Shown here piece by piece: positions 27,121 to 37,309 of a stretch of 64,000 bases of DNA. The notes beneath the pieces were generated by a model that did not search any database, was not told the DNA's origin, and saw only the letters and a program-made list of their open reading frames with translations. The stretch is from G963668435 sp963668435 (GTDB lineage Bacteria > Latescibacterota > Latescibacteria > Latescibacterales > Latescibacteraceae). Within the stretch, counting starts at the first letter, position 1. Every line of letters starts with the position of its first letter. The stretch is from the NCBI GenBank assembly GCA_963668435.2, contig CAXXSC010000008.1:806001-870000 (forward strand). Direction: 5' to 3'. The position numbers were made by a program, and so were the translations under genes.

Positions 27121-27330
27121 GCGCTATCCTCCAGGGAACGGTGCTCGTTTAGGATTATTTAAAAAAGAAAATATCAGTTTTGTGCGGAAAAATATAAAGG
27201 GCAGTTGTAACAACAGAAACAGCAGGCAAACACCCTGCATTCACATGTCAGCATCATACTGCCATAAGAGGAATATTGCGAAGTAGTGATCCAATGTCAA
27301 ACATGAAAAAAGTCAGCGGGCAAAACTGGT

Positions 27331-30300
27331 TCAACTATCCAGAACCTTGCGGACCTCTTTCAGAAGAGACGGCGTGGAAAACGGTTTCTGCAGGAAATTG
27401 ATATTCGAAATATCCGGCATATCTCTCAGGATATCGTCGGTATATCCCGAAATGAAGATTACTTTAATATCGGGCATGATATTACGGACTTCCGCCGCCA
27501 GCTCCCTGCCATCCATTTTGGGCATGATCATATCACTGATAAGAAGATCGATATGGCTGTTGTAATTTTTTATCGTCTCGAGCGCATCATGGCCGTCCTC
27601 AGCAAGAAGAACATTGTAACCGTTCGTCTTGAGGATACGGGATATCATTTTCCGGACCATCGGCTCGTCCTCGGTAATCAACACTGTTTCCGATCCCTTT
27701 TCTATATTCTGAACCTCATTCGGTTTTTCTGACTTTTCCTCACGCTTTTCCGTGCTCGGCAATAAAATGCTGAACAGCGATCCCTCGCCGGGCTTGCTGA
27801 CAACACTGATGTAGCCATTATTCTGGTTGATAATACCATAGCAGATAGAAAGGCCGAGTCCTGTTCCCTTCGAAATATCCTTTGTCGTGAAAAACGGCTC
27901 GAAAATCATGCCGATGGTTTCGTCATCCATGCCAATGCCGCTGTCCCGCACTTCGAGTAAAACATAATTACCAGCCATAGCACCGCTGTAATTCCTCGCG
28001 TCGGTATCATTCATATGGTGGTTGCGCGTGGATATGGACAATGTGCCACCATCCGGCATGGCATCGCAGGCATTGACAACAAGATTGGTCATGACCTGCT
28101 CGATCTGGCCGAGATCGATCGTGACCGGCCAGAGGTCTTCCGCCGGATTGACAATGAAATCGATATTCTCGCTGATCAAATGGCTCAGCATGTTTTTCAT
28201 CCTGCTGATGACATCGCTCAGGTCAAGCTGCTGTGGTTTTACTATCTGATGGCGCGAAAATGCAAGAAGCTGGCGCGTCAGGCTCGTTGCCCGGGCAGAT
28301 GTCGCACTGATCTCACTGATGAACTCGCGAAGTATCGTGTCATCCTGGCCGAGTTCCATTGCCGCCATTTCGGCATTTCCGCTGATCACAGTAAGCATAT
28401 TATTGAAATCGTGGGCAATACCACCGGCAAGACGGCCTACTGTCTCCATTTTCTGCGACTGGAGAAGCTGTGATTCGAGTTTCTTGCTTTCCGTTATGTC
28501 GCGGGAGGAGGCCAGAACGCTTTTGACGTCTCCACCGCCCTCAAACTCAGGAAACAGCGCCCAGTCGAAATACGTGAGTCCCAGTTTCGTTTCGACACTG
28601 AATTCAACACGGTGCATCTTTCCAGTTTCGAAAACCTTTTCGATATGCTTTTCCCAAAAACGGCACATCTTCTCGGGGAACTGCATTTCACCGTGGGTTT
28701 TTCCGTTGAAATCATCTGACCCGACATCAAAATATCGTTCAATCGCCCGATTGACATAAAGGTGACGGTAGTCCTTATCGAAACGCATGATCACATCGGC
28801 GGTATTCTCCATCAGCGCACGGTATTTCTCCTCACTCTGCTGCAGGGCGATTTCCGCCTGTTTTCTTTCGGTGATATCGCGTACAAGGGCAAGAATATAA
28901 GGTTTATCGGTCAGTTCGATACTGTTGAGGTACATTTCGGCGTCGAACTGAACACCATCGCAGCGAAGGAAGCGCCATTCGAAAAATTGCTCTTCACCGT
29001 TATAAGCCGCGGCAATCCGAAGCGATCCGGCCTCTTTTGAATCGAAACCATTCGGCTGACTTGCCGGTGAAAAGTCGAAAAGAGGCTTGCCGAGCAGATA
29101 ATCGTCCTCGCACCTGAACAGGTTGTACGCCATCCGGTTGCAGTTGAAAATATAGTTGCCCTGTATAACAAAAATACCCTCCGAAGAGGCATCGAACAGG
29201 TTACGGTAACGCTCCTGGCTCTCGCGAAGCGCATCTTCGGCATTGTTCTGCTGCTCTATCATACTGTTTGCGGAAGCGGCAAGCTCATGAAACTCAGAGA
29301 AATCGAAACTGTTAACGTCAATCTTGTCGGAGGTCACAGCGCCGCGCTTGAAAAAATCGATGAATACATTCAGCGAGGCAACAGTCTTGTCAGCTGTCTT
29401 TTTCGTTACGAGGAAGGCCAGTAAAAGAAGGCCCAGGAAAACAGTCAGGTTGCTGAACAGGCTTTTGATCAGCTTTCCCAAAAGCATCTGTTTCGATTCG
29501 AGATAGGTATCTTCAATATCATCAAGTAAAATATCGGCGCCAATGAGCCACTGCCAGTCGCTGACCGGGGCGATATAACTCATCCGTGGTATGTCTTTCC
29601 CGGTTCCCTTCTGCGGCATATCGAAGAAAATATTACCGCCGCCGCTTTTCGCGAGCTCGATTATCTCACTGCTTGCATATCTGCTACTGGAATCAGGAAT
29701 ATCTGTAATATTTTTCCCTTTTGAGGGACCGGTCAGGCATGTGCCGTTCCAGTGAAGTGCAAAAATGCTGCCGTCATCACCGTACTTGATTTGTTCAATA
29801 TCGTTCAGAACAAGATTCCGCATTATTTTCTGCAGATCTTCTTCATGATATCTTGAGCAGATGAACCAACCGAGAGAATCAAAACGCCTGACAAAAAGAG
29901 TCACCTGGGAGGCAGAGACACCCTCGACTTTCCCCGGCCACTGATAGGTGTAAAACACTTCATCGCTGTTTTTGACAAGCCTGATAACATCGCGGAATAT
30001 ATACTTACCGTCAGTATCCCTTATATCATACAGTGACCGGCCTTCGAGCTGAGGATTTTCTGGATCGAGACGGCAAACCCCATCAAGAGTCCCGACAAAA
30101 AACGATCTTCGTCCATCTTTGGGCCGAAGAGGCCTGAGTGCGGTTATAATAAGCTCCTGAAGCTCATCTTCACTCATCGTGCCATGAAAGGCATCATAGA
30201 TATGATCGGTCAGGTTGTAAGCATTCCCGGCGCTCTGTCTCAATTCAGAACGCGCGCGGTCACGTGTCTGCTCACGCACTAACGCGATATTGTTCCTGAC

Positions 30301-30489
30301 ATTATCTACACGCTGCTGCAGCCGGACTTTACGTTCCTGTATCTGCTGATCTCTGAGAGTCCTGGCCTCTTTTTTATACTGGGTATAATCTGAAGTGAGC
30401 CAGAGCGTCGTTACATAAAGGATCGACAGCGCAGTGGCAATAAGCATGTTTTTCTGAATTGAACTGCGTATACTGCGTTTTCCAGACAT
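27331..30489 (-). CDS. Hybrid sensor histidine kinase/response regulator (Cache-PAS-PAS-HK-REC)
   Basis: 1052 aa inner-membrane sensor. Membrane helix at about 15-33, a periplasmic Cache-type sensor domain (FFVGTLDGVCRLDPEN; DSLGWFICSRYHEEDL), a second helix near 345 (LTVFLGLLLLAFLV), two PAS domains beginning at ESQERYRNLFDASSEG and QSEEKYRALMENTADV, HisKA with phospho-acceptor His693 (GGIAHDFNN), an HATPase domain (NLVVNACDAMPDGG; GTGLGLSICYGI), and a C-terminal receiver with Asp986 (LISDMIMP). This layout senses small ligands through Cache and passes phosphate to its own receiver. No output regulator is adjacent, so the downstream target is unknown. It lies 273 bp after the cytochrome operon. 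Confidence 0.93.
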   Translation of the reverse strand: MSGKRSIRSSIQKNMLIATALSILYVTTLWLTSDYTQYKKEARTLRDQQIQERKVRLQQRVDNVRNNIALVREQTRDRARSELRQSAGNAYNLTDHIYDAFHGTMSEDELQELIITALRPLRPKDGRRSFFVGTLDGVCRLDPENPQLEGRSLYDIRDTDGKYIFRDVIRLVKNSDEVFYTYQWPGKVEGVSASQVTLFVRRFDSLGWFICSRYHEEDLQKIMRNLVLNDIEQIKYGDDGSIFALHWNGTCLTGPSKGKNITDIPDSSSRYASSEIIELAKSGGGNIFFDMPQKGTGKDIPRMSYIAPVSDWQWLIGADILLDDIEDTYLESKQMLLGKLIKSLFSNLTVFLGLLLLAFLVTKKTADKTVASLNVFIDFFKRGAVTSDKIDVNSFDFSEFHELAASANSMIEQQNNAEDALRESQERYRNLFDASSEGIFVIQGNYIFNCNRMAYNLFRCEDDYLLGKPLFDFSPASQPNGFDSKEAGSLRIAAAYNGEEQFFEWRFLRCDGVQFDAEMYLNSIELTDKPYILALVRDITERKQAEIALQQSEEKYRALMENTADVIMRFDKDYRHLYVNRAIERYFDVGSDDFNGKTHGEMQFPEKMCRFWEKHIEKVFETGKMHRVEFSVETKLGLTYFDWALFPEFEGGGDVKSVLASSRDITESKKLESQLLQSQKMETVGRLAGGIAHDFNNMLTVISGNAEMAAMELGQDDTILREFISEISATSARATSLTRQLLAFSRHQIVKPQQLDLSDVISRMKNMLSHLISENIDFIVNPAEDLWPVTIDLGQIEQVMTNLVVNACDAMPDGGTLSISTRNHHMNDTDARNYSGAMAGNYVLLEVRDSGIGMDDETIGMIFEPFFTTKDISKGTGLGLSICYGIINQNNGYISVVSKPGEGSLFSILLPSTEKREEKSEKPNEVQNIEKGSETVLITEDEPMVRKMISRILKTNGYNVLLAEDGHDALETIKNYNSHIDLLISDMIMPKMDGRELAAEVRNIMPDIKVIFISGYTDDILRDMPDISNINFLQKPFSTPSLLKEVRKVLDS

Positions 30490-30762
30490 AAAATCCCACC
30501 CCTAAAGTCAGTTTGCCGAAACACATGAAATACTGACAACGCCACCCTAAAGCCGATTCCATAACAGAGAGCCATGAAACATCCGGAACCGATTGAAAAG
30601 ACCGCACCACCCCACATGGCTTTTCAGTATATCGCTATATATACCATGCCATGCAAGAAAATGCAATTTTCCATTACACGGATTCGACTTTATTTTCCGC
30701 TTCATCGGAGAAAACTGGCTGCAGTGCACACGAATTCGCCATGCGGAAGGCACATCAGGTTG

Positions 30763-32727
30763 TCACAAGGTCAGCAGGTATTCGATCAGATCGCTGATCT
30801 CTCCCTGGCTGAGTCCCGATGTCTGCCCATGTTGATCGAAGGCATTATATGTTCTCAGGACGTCATATATAGTATCGGCACGTCCGTCGAAAAGATAAGG
30901 GGAAGTTCTCCATAATTCTGTAAGACACGGTGTATCAAAGGCTTTGCCGGCATCTTTTCCGCTTCCGAGGCCGACATCGTAAAGTTTCTGGTCGGTATAA
31001 TACGGTCCGTAATGGCATTCTGCGCAGCCAGCTTTCTCAAAAACATGCCGTCCGCGTTTCGCCGCCTCTGGACCTCCGGCAACCGAAACCTGCGGACTAT
31101 CCTCCGGCCGCATCGACCGAAGATAGCAGTCGATCGCGAGACCAATACTCTCGGGCTTCTCCGTGAACTGGATGTATTTCATACCGGCACGGACAGCTGT
31201 CTCGGCATCGGCCCTGACACCCAGCGCCATAACAGGCGGCGTCACATGTGAATAAAGCAGGCTCTTAGTGTTCTTTGGATTGCCGATACCGTCATTCAGA
31301 AGGTCCCAACTGAGACCGTCGGCACGTCCGTCCGGGTGGCAGCTCGCACAACTCTGCCATCCCTGGAAACAGAAATCGGCATCGTTGAAATACATCTCAC
31401 CAAGACGTTCCTCGCTCATCGAAGGCGTTTCCGCAAGAACATGGATACTCGCGCTGCCCGAGTTAATATCAACGTATTCAACCGCATCTGCAAAATAGTC
31501 CGCCACAAAAACAGACCCCTTTCCCACTGCAAGCGCGCGCGGGCCGTTCCCATTGAGCTTGATACGCCGGCGAATGTCATACATGAACGACAGGTCGTTC
31601 GGCACAGCATCGAGTGTTTCGGCGGCCGACGGTGTCTCGAGCCCTTCTGCGACTCGGTCGATACGTTCATGAAGAGCTTTCCTGTCTATGAGGCTCAACT
31701 CGTGGGTTCCGGCGTGGCTGACAACGATAAACGCACCGTCTTCGGTGCAGGCGACATCCCAGGGATTCGCAGCCCCCCTGTCGAGATCATCGAGGAGGAC
31801 AGTCGTCAGAAGTTTTTTACTGCCGACATCGATAATGCTCAGGGCATTGGTATTCATCCAGCCGCGCTCGAGCTGGGTGGTTGGAATATGGTAACGTGCA
31901 AGCACGTGGGTCACGTAGACATGTTTTCCATCGGGACTGACTTTTATACCGCGGACACCCGTGGAACCGTTGGGAAGCTTGATCAGCTCCACCAGGCGAT
32001 TGAATTTGGTATCATATATCAGCACGACAGACGAGAATACATAGCTTTCCCTGTTCGTGTTGAAATAGCCGGTCGACTGGTAGCCGCCGATCATGTACAC
32101 GCCGCCGTCGGTGACATATTCCCCGATCATCTTGCCCGAGGGAAGGTGGTTGGCGATATAGACATAACGGCCATCGGGTGTGACATCGATGGCAACCGGC
32201 TCCCTGAGAGCGGGCACGCTGCTTTTCCGCTGGAGTGTGACAGCATCATAGCCGTAAACCCTGTCGTCGAAACGTGCCGTGAGATACACAACACTACCAT
32301 CGTGACTCATGACCGGCGACATGGGAGTATGGCCGATCTCCGCCGCGGCGATGACAGCACCGTTCCGGGTATCGATTGCCAGAAGCTGCCCATCAGCGGC
32401 TCCGCAGGCGGCATAAAGCGTTTTGCCGTCGTGTGACAGCGCAAGGCCGTTCGGTCTGAGCGGAAGCCCGAAAGAACCGGAAAGTGCATTCATGTCCGTA
32501 TCGAAAACGTCTATCCTCCGTGCATCCGATTCGGCGATATACAGGCGTTTACCGCCGCTGTCAAGAACGATATCCGAGGGAGAAAGAGACTGCGCTCCGA
32601 GTGTGGTTTTCGTCCCGGAACCCCTCATGCCGCTGCATGCTGCGAAAAACAGCCCGGCGAACAGACAGACAGCGACCGCAGCACTGAGAATCACAAGGGA
32701 GCTTTTCCATTCCGTACGCGTTTTCAT
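30763..32727 (-). CDS. Beta-propeller diheme cytochrome c lipoprotein
   Basis: 654 aa. The signal ends in FFAAC (candidate lipid anchor Cys31). Residues about 45-440 are YVTN/NHL-like propeller repeats (ALSHDGKTLYAACG, DVTPDGRYVYIANH, KVSPDGKHVYVTH). The C-terminal part has two heme c motifs, CASCH at 460-464 and CAECH at 568-572, in an arrangement like the bacterial diheme peroxidase/MauG family (PYLFDGRADTIYDVLRTYN). It would carry out periplasmic electron transfer or peroxide-dependent oxidation. Its start overlaps the stop of the HzsA-like gene by four bases (32724-32727), so the two are translationally coupled and probably form one complex or pathway. Confidence 0.87.
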   Translation of the reverse strand: MKTRTEWKSSLVILSAAVAVCLFAGLFFAACSGMRGSGTKTTLGAQSLSPSDIVLDSGGKRLYIAESDARRIDVFDTDMNALSGSFGLPLRPNGLALSHDGKTLYAACGAADGQLLAIDTRNGAVIAAAEIGHTPMSPVMSHDGSVVYLTARFDDRVYGYDAVTLQRKSSVPALREPVAIDVTPDGRYVYIANHLPSGKMIGEYVTDGGVYMIGGYQSTGYFNTNRESYVFSSVVLIYDTKFNRLVELIKLPNGSTGVRGIKVSPDGKHVYVTHVLARYHIPTTQLERGWMNTNALSIIDVGSKKLLTTVLLDDLDRGAANPWDVACTEDGAFIVVSHAGTHELSLIDRKALHERIDRVAEGLETPSAAETLDAVPNDLSFMYDIRRRIKLNGNGPRALAVGKGSVFVADYFADAVEYVDINSGSASIHVLAETPSMSEERLGEMYFNDADFCFQGWQSCASCHPDGRADGLSWDLLNDGIGNPKNTKSLLYSHVTPPVMALGVRADAETAVRAGMKYIQFTEKPESIGLAIDCYLRSMRPEDSPQVSVAGGPEAAKRGRHVFEKAGCAECHYGPYYTDQKLYDVGLGSGKDAGKAFDTPCLTELWRTSPYLFDGRADTIYDVLRTYNAFDQHGQTSGLSQGEISDLIEYLLTL

Positions 32728-35700
32728 TCGCCGCCCCCTTTCCCGGCACTGTCGTATCTTCTGGATCCATCTCTCAAGGCCGCGCGGTTGAATTTCTCGA
32801 TCGTGCGCCAGATAGCATACTTATCCTCGCGAAGCTGGTCTATCATGCAGGCGCTGAATCCGTCCATGTCGGCTCGCGGCCTCCGGGCAAGAAGCGATGT
32901 GCCTTTCTCGATGATGGCAAGCGCCTCACGGTATTCTGCAGATTCTTTGCTGTCGAACACGGCGAGACAGGGACTGAGCTCCGGACGGGTGAAATTGATC
33001 TGCGGCCCGCGGTTGCTGGCAAATCCGGCAAGCCTGTCAAACGGAACAGCTGTCAGCTCCTGTAAGCGCCTCTGTTCCTGCGGGCTCAGAGGCGAACGCC
33101 CAGCGAGATTATCGGGATAGGCAGTCGTATACACGGGATAATAAGGGCCGTTGATATCAACCCAGGTGATGATGCGGTCAAGGCTTTCGTGATCGAGTTC
33201 AACACCCTTATGCCCGTTGCGGAGAACCTCGACCAGCCTGCTCACATGAGAGCCCCAGCTTTTCGCCTGCTGGATGTCGGAGGGGCCGGCGCCAATCGCA
33301 CCGACATAACCCTTGCGCCAGAGATTGTTATAGGACGTGTTGAACGTATTGGTATGGTCGCCGGAAAGATTGAGCACCTCAGCAGCTTTTTTACCATAAT
33401 CGTGGCAGGAAATACAACAGCGGTCGAATACCGGCTGAACTTCTTCCGTGTAGCTGAACAGGCGTGGTTTGCCGTACCAGCCCTCGAGTTTCGAGGGTTC
33501 CCTGAGGACCGCCAGCGGCTTTTCTGTGACCGCGACCGGCGGCGCGCTCCGGCGGCTTTCATGACAGCCGATACAGCCGGTCTTTTCGCCTGACTGGACC
33601 ATCGTGCCGCTTCGCATCGACTGAAGCATCATGCCGTTCTCGTCGAGAAGCTGGAAATATACGAACGTGTCTGATGGCAGCTCAAAAAACGCCGAGCCGT
33701 CCTCCTCGACCGGGACCGTGCCGAGAACGCGTTTGTTATTGAAATCGTGCCAGTTCATCGCGGGCCAGAGAGTACCCTGCCCGCTCCAGGCATGGTAATT
33801 CCATGTGCGTTTTTCTGGCGATTCGACCACACGGAGGTATTTAACCGAACCGGGTTCGATGCCGCGCATGTGGGTGCCTTCATAGACATCGAACACGTAG
33901 AATGCGCCTGGCTCATCCTTGAAATTGCGCCGCGAGGGGATAATGTCGGGCCGCGGTTTCGGTGCAAGCGGCATGGGATCGTAACATCCTCCGCCCTCGC
34001 TGTGCAGGAGAATTTCATTTCCGAAAGTATCGATAAGATAGATGCCCGTTTTTTCTCCATCGCCTGTCATGCGGCTGCAGAGAAAATAGTTATCGCTCAA
34101 GGGATAGGGATCTTCATATTTCAGGTCGACCGCCATGAAAGCGTCCCAGTTGCCGTGCCCGATAATATCGACAGCGTCAGCGGGCCATGTCCTGATGACC
34201 GGCTCACGGAGATCCATGCCCAAACGGCGTTCAATGATAGCGAGCGCTCCCCAGGGACGGTCGTGGCAGGAACCGAAAACAGCGATAGCCCTGTCGGAGC
34301 CGGGCAGTACCCGCGCATCGATCACACCGCCGGGAGCATTGGTGTTGTTGCCCCAGAAAAGCGCGTGATTGGTGCCGTCGGGGTTGACTGTCCACAGAGA
34401 CTGAGCGTCGCCGAAATTACGGTCCACATATTCCCAACGGTCGTAGAGAATACGGCCGTCCTGCATGAGTGTCGGATGCCCCTCGAAGAGCGTGCTCTTA
34501 CCAATCTGGTGGATATTCGCGCCATCGGCCTTCATGTGGTAGAGGTTGCACATGATATGCTTGTTGCACATACAGAATTTCGGTTCGCGTGTCGAGGAGA
34601 ACACGATACTCTCATCGGGCAGGAAAACCGGATCGATATCGGAGACACCCTCGGCGAAAGTCAATTGCCTGAGCCTGCCACCGTCTGAACCGATCTCGTA
34701 AACATGGTAATCGTCATTGACGGAGCGGCGCATGGAAAACACGATCCTGCCGCCGTCGAAATGAACCTCTGGATCGCGTAGTATTCCGCCAGTGCAGTCG
34801 TACAGCGTCCTGACACTGCCGCCGTCGGCAAAATCGATACACTTGAGCGCGCTTTCACCGACAAAACTCCCCGTATTGACCTCGCCCGCCTGGAAAATTG
34901 TCGCTGTATTGTGATGGTCGGGACGATACTGGTTACGGACAACAAAAAGAACCGGATGGTGTTTCAAAAGCGGGTTGGCGATCAGGGCCTCGCGTTCAAG
35001 CGCACGGAATTTATCGACAAGCCCTAAGGCCTGATCGACAAAACGGATGTCATAATCCGTGAAAGCACGGTCGAGTACACTCTCTTGGCCTTCGATATCC
35101 TCGAGACGAGAAAGGAACAGATGACTGTCGTATTCACCGGGGAATTTTACGGTGATATCCTCGATTGCCTTCCGGAGGCTCACGGGATTCCAGCTGCCGA
35201 GGATTTTTCTCAGCTCCGCGCGTCCCCGAAGATATTCAACCGCATCGGCCCGCCTACCGCTCTCTTCCGGGTCAACGGTGCCTGACGCCTTGAAATCATC
35301 GAAAGTGATATGTCCCCAGCCACCGGTATTGGTGTCAACAATCCTGACAAAGACTTTCTTCCCCACCAACACGGGGAGGCTCCACTCGATTCGCTGCATT
35401 TTCTCGGCGTTGGCCCCGTGAGCGACAGCATGTTCACGGCCATCGAGAGTACAGAGCGCCACGCGGGTGTTCTTGTGCCTGCCGCCGCCGACAAGCATGC
35501 TCATATCCGGGCCTGTCAGTTGGAACACAGGCGACTCGATGACACCGGTGTACTTGTCGCTCGGGCTGTCGTCGGGATTTTCCAATGTCGTGAAAAAATA
35601 CCGGCCATTTTTATTGTAAGGCAGGTTCCCGTGATGAAAATCCGCCCTGCCGGACACACTTTTCCCGAACGCACCCTCAATCATTATCCAGCCGTCAGCC

Positions 35701-35882
35701 GTACCCTTTTCGAAATCGAAATGGATCGAAGGCCCATCGTCACAAAACACCTGAGATGGTAAAATCACTGCGGCGGAAAGCAGGCAAAAAAAAGTGAATG
35801 TTGGATGATTAATGAATCGCTCACGCAAAAGCATTTTTTTTAACACGAACATCAAAGCAAAGCAGAAAGTCATTATTTTCAT
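32724..35882 (-). CDS. HzsA-related diheme cytochrome with beta-propeller
   Basis: 1052 aa with an N-terminal signal ending near VFCDD. An AGGA site 7 bases upstream supports the ATG at 35882. Residues about 50-205 are a beta-sandwich (HFDFEKGTADGW) resembling carbohydrate-binding or glycosidase accessory domains. The centre has PD40/WD40-like propeller segments (GIVFSM-like strands, EGVSDIDPVFLPDESIVF, EGHPTLMQDGRILY). The later part has two heme c sites, CIGCH at 770-774 and CISCH at 823-827. This order is that of proteins annotated as related to hydrazine synthase alpha; without its partner subunits it is not evidence of anammox. It lies 8 bp after the deacetylase-like gene. Confidence 0.82.
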   Translation of the reverse strand: MKIMTFCFALMFVLKKMLLRERFINHPTFTFFCLLSAAVILPSQVFCDDGPSIHFDFEKGTADGWIMIEGAFGKSVSGRADFHHGNLPYNKNGRYFFTTLENPDDSPSDKYTGVIESPVFQLTGPDMSMLVGGGRHKNTRVALCTLDGREHAVAHGANAEKMQRIEWSLPVLVGKKVFVRIVDTNTGGWGHITFDDFKASGTVDPEESGRRADAVEYLRGRAELRKILGSWNPVSLRKAIEDITVKFPGEYDSHLFLSRLEDIEGQESVLDRAFTDYDIRFVDQALGLVDKFRALEREALIANPLLKHHPVLFVVRNQYRPDHHNTATIFQAGEVNTGSFVGESALKCIDFADGGSVRTLYDCTGGILRDPEVHFDGGRIVFSMRRSVNDDYHVYEIGSDGGRLRQLTFAEGVSDIDPVFLPDESIVFSSTREPKFCMCNKHIMCNLYHMKADGANIHQIGKSTLFEGHPTLMQDGRILYDRWEYVDRNFGDAQSLWTVNPDGTNHALFWGNNTNAPGGVIDARVLPGSDRAIAVFGSCHDRPWGALAIIERRLGMDLREPVIRTWPADAVDIIGHGNWDAFMAVDLKYEDPYPLSDNYFLCSRMTGDGEKTGIYLIDTFGNEILLHSEGGGCYDPMPLAPKPRPDIIPSRRNFKDEPGAFYVFDVYEGTHMRGIEPGSVKYLRVVESPEKRTWNYHAWSGQGTLWPAMNWHDFNNKRVLGTVPVEEDGSAFFELPSDTFVYFQLLDENGMMLQSMRSGTMVQSGEKTGCIGCHESRRSAPPVAVTEKPLAVLREPSKLEGWYGKPRLFSYTEEVQPVFDRCCISCHDYGKKAAEVLNLSGDHTNTFNTSYNNLWRKGYVGAIGAGPSDIQQAKSWGSHVSRLVEVLRNGHKGVELDHESLDRIITWVDINGPYYPVYTTAYPDNLAGRSPLSPQEQRRLQELTAVPFDRLAGFASNRGPQINFTRPELSPCLAVFDSKESAEYREALAIIEKGTSLLARRPRADMDGFSACMIDQLREDKYAIWRTIEKFNRAALRDGSRRYDSAGKGGGE

Positions 35883-35890
35883 GCAATATC

Positions 35891-37270
35891 CTATGCAAAT
35901 CGAAGTGATGAGCTCCCTTTTGAGAGATCGAAACAGACAATGATACGGTTGTTATCACGGCAGAATGTCCCGTTTTCGAGAGCGAGCGGACTGTTTACCT
36001 CTTTCAGGCGGACAGTGCCGGAGCCAGCCGTAATCTCCGGCTGACCTTTCTGTACCGGAAGTCCGACAGTGAACCAGGGCGAGGCGAACGGCGCGTTGAA
36101 GGAAAGTCCTTTGCCTTCCTGCCTGATTGTTGTCAGCTCACGGGCAGCCCAGTAGCGGGCAATCTCGGAAAGTTTCATCCAGAACAGGTTGTCATAGACA
36201 CTGTGAACACGTTTGACAACCTCCTTGAAAATATCGAAACCGATCTCCTCGCCATTGTAATAGACTCCCGGCCAGTGACAGACAATTATCGCGGGCTCGC
36301 CTTTTTCGATGACCTCGACCAGACGGCCGCTCTTGAGATCTGAAGTGATGAACTTGTCGGGAGAGCCGGGATTGAGGCCGTCCCAGCCGCCGAACCAGTC
36401 ACCAGTACATCCGACTATCGACACAACACAGCGCGGATCGCTGCCATCCAGCCCGGAGGCATACTCGACACGGGGCATCACACTGGTGTCGTCGGTGAAA
36501 AGATGCCGGAAATAATGGGGAATCTCGGCGTTGAAAACATCACGGCAGGATTCGAGTGTCGCTTGGGAAAGTTCCGGAAGCGCTCCAGTGCCGAAACCGC
36601 CCGGTGTAGTGATCCCCTCACAGGGAAGACCCGCGTTTTTCAGGATTTTCAAGGCGTAGGCGAGATAATCGGCGAGCTGGTCGGCGGATTTACCGGGAGT
36701 GAATCCCCAGTTCTCCATGTTCGCCTCGACCCAATCCACTGCTGGGCGACCCGTTTTCGTATCGATAACAATGGTGTGCGAGATCATCTCCGGATGGATG
36801 TCCCAATCGGGAACCATCAGGGTCCGCACGAGATCGAGGCTGTCCTCGAGCTCTTTTTTTGTCCAGCCGGGGATATGACGGTCCACCCAGCCGGTGCAGG
36901 CGGGATAAGGCACGATGCTGTACTTGCCCTTGATCGAGTGATCATGGCACCATTCGCCGAATTTACGGACAAAACTGTCAGGTATTTCCTGCGGGAGCGT
37001 ACGCCACGGCTGAGTGTATTTTTCCGGGAAGACTGTCCCGAACTGGGGAATGCCGTAATAGGCCATGTTGACAAGGCAGGTGGAATCGTCGATGATCAGG
37101 CTCATCGGCACACGGTTTTTCGGATTGAGCACCTCCACGGAGGAAGGCATCCCTGCGGGACGTTCACCGGCCTCCTGCGCAAAAGCGTTCTGGGCGGCCA
37201 GTCCGAAACCGGCCCCTGCAACGTTCAGTGATGTTTTTTTCATAAACTCACGCCGTGAAACACCGGACAT
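35891..37270 (-). CDS. Tat-exported polysaccharide deacetylase-like protein
   Basis: 459 aa. Twin-arginine signal (SRREFMKK, hydrophobic stretch, cleavage near AFAQ). The core has MSLIIDDSTCLVN, resembling the metal-binding Asp pair that opens polysaccharide deacetylase (NodB-like) domains, and HPEMISHTIVIDTKTGRP, which holds His residues expected in the second motif. The C-terminal 70 residues are beta-rich. Substrate is unknown; removal of N- or O-acetyl groups from an extracellular glycan is the family role. GGAGG supports the start. It sits between the amidohydrolase and HzsA-like genes in one transcript. Confidence 0.72.
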   Translation of the reverse strand: MSGVSRREFMKKTSLNVAGAGFGLAAQNAFAQEAGERPAGMPSSVEVLNPKNRVPMSLIIDDSTCLVNMAYYGIPQFGTVFPEKYTQPWRTLPQEIPDSFVRKFGEWCHDHSIKGKYSIVPYPACTGWVDRHIPGWTKKELEDSLDLVRTLMVPDWDIHPEMISHTIVIDTKTGRPAVDWVEANMENWGFTPGKSADQLADYLAYALKILKNAGLPCEGITTPGGFGTGALPELSQATLESCRDVFNAEIPHYFRHLFTDDTSVMPRVEYASGLDGSDPRCVVSIVGCTGDWFGGWDGLNPGSPDKFITSDLKSGRLVEVIEKGEPAIIVCHWPGVYYNGEEIGFDIFKEVVKRVHSVYDNLFWMKLSEIARYWAARELTTIRQEGKGLSFNAPFASPWFTVGLPVQKGQPEITAGSGTVRLKEVNSPLALENGTFCRDNNRIIVCFDLSKGSSSLRFA

Positions 37271-37309
37271 TATGCCCTCCAGTCGTCTATCGCCGCTTCC
37301 GCTGTCTCT

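Noticed and set aside
32724..35882. True hydrazine synthase subunit
   Set aside because: No HzsB/HzsC partners or other anammox genes are nearby; HzsA-like proteins are widespread in polymer degraders.
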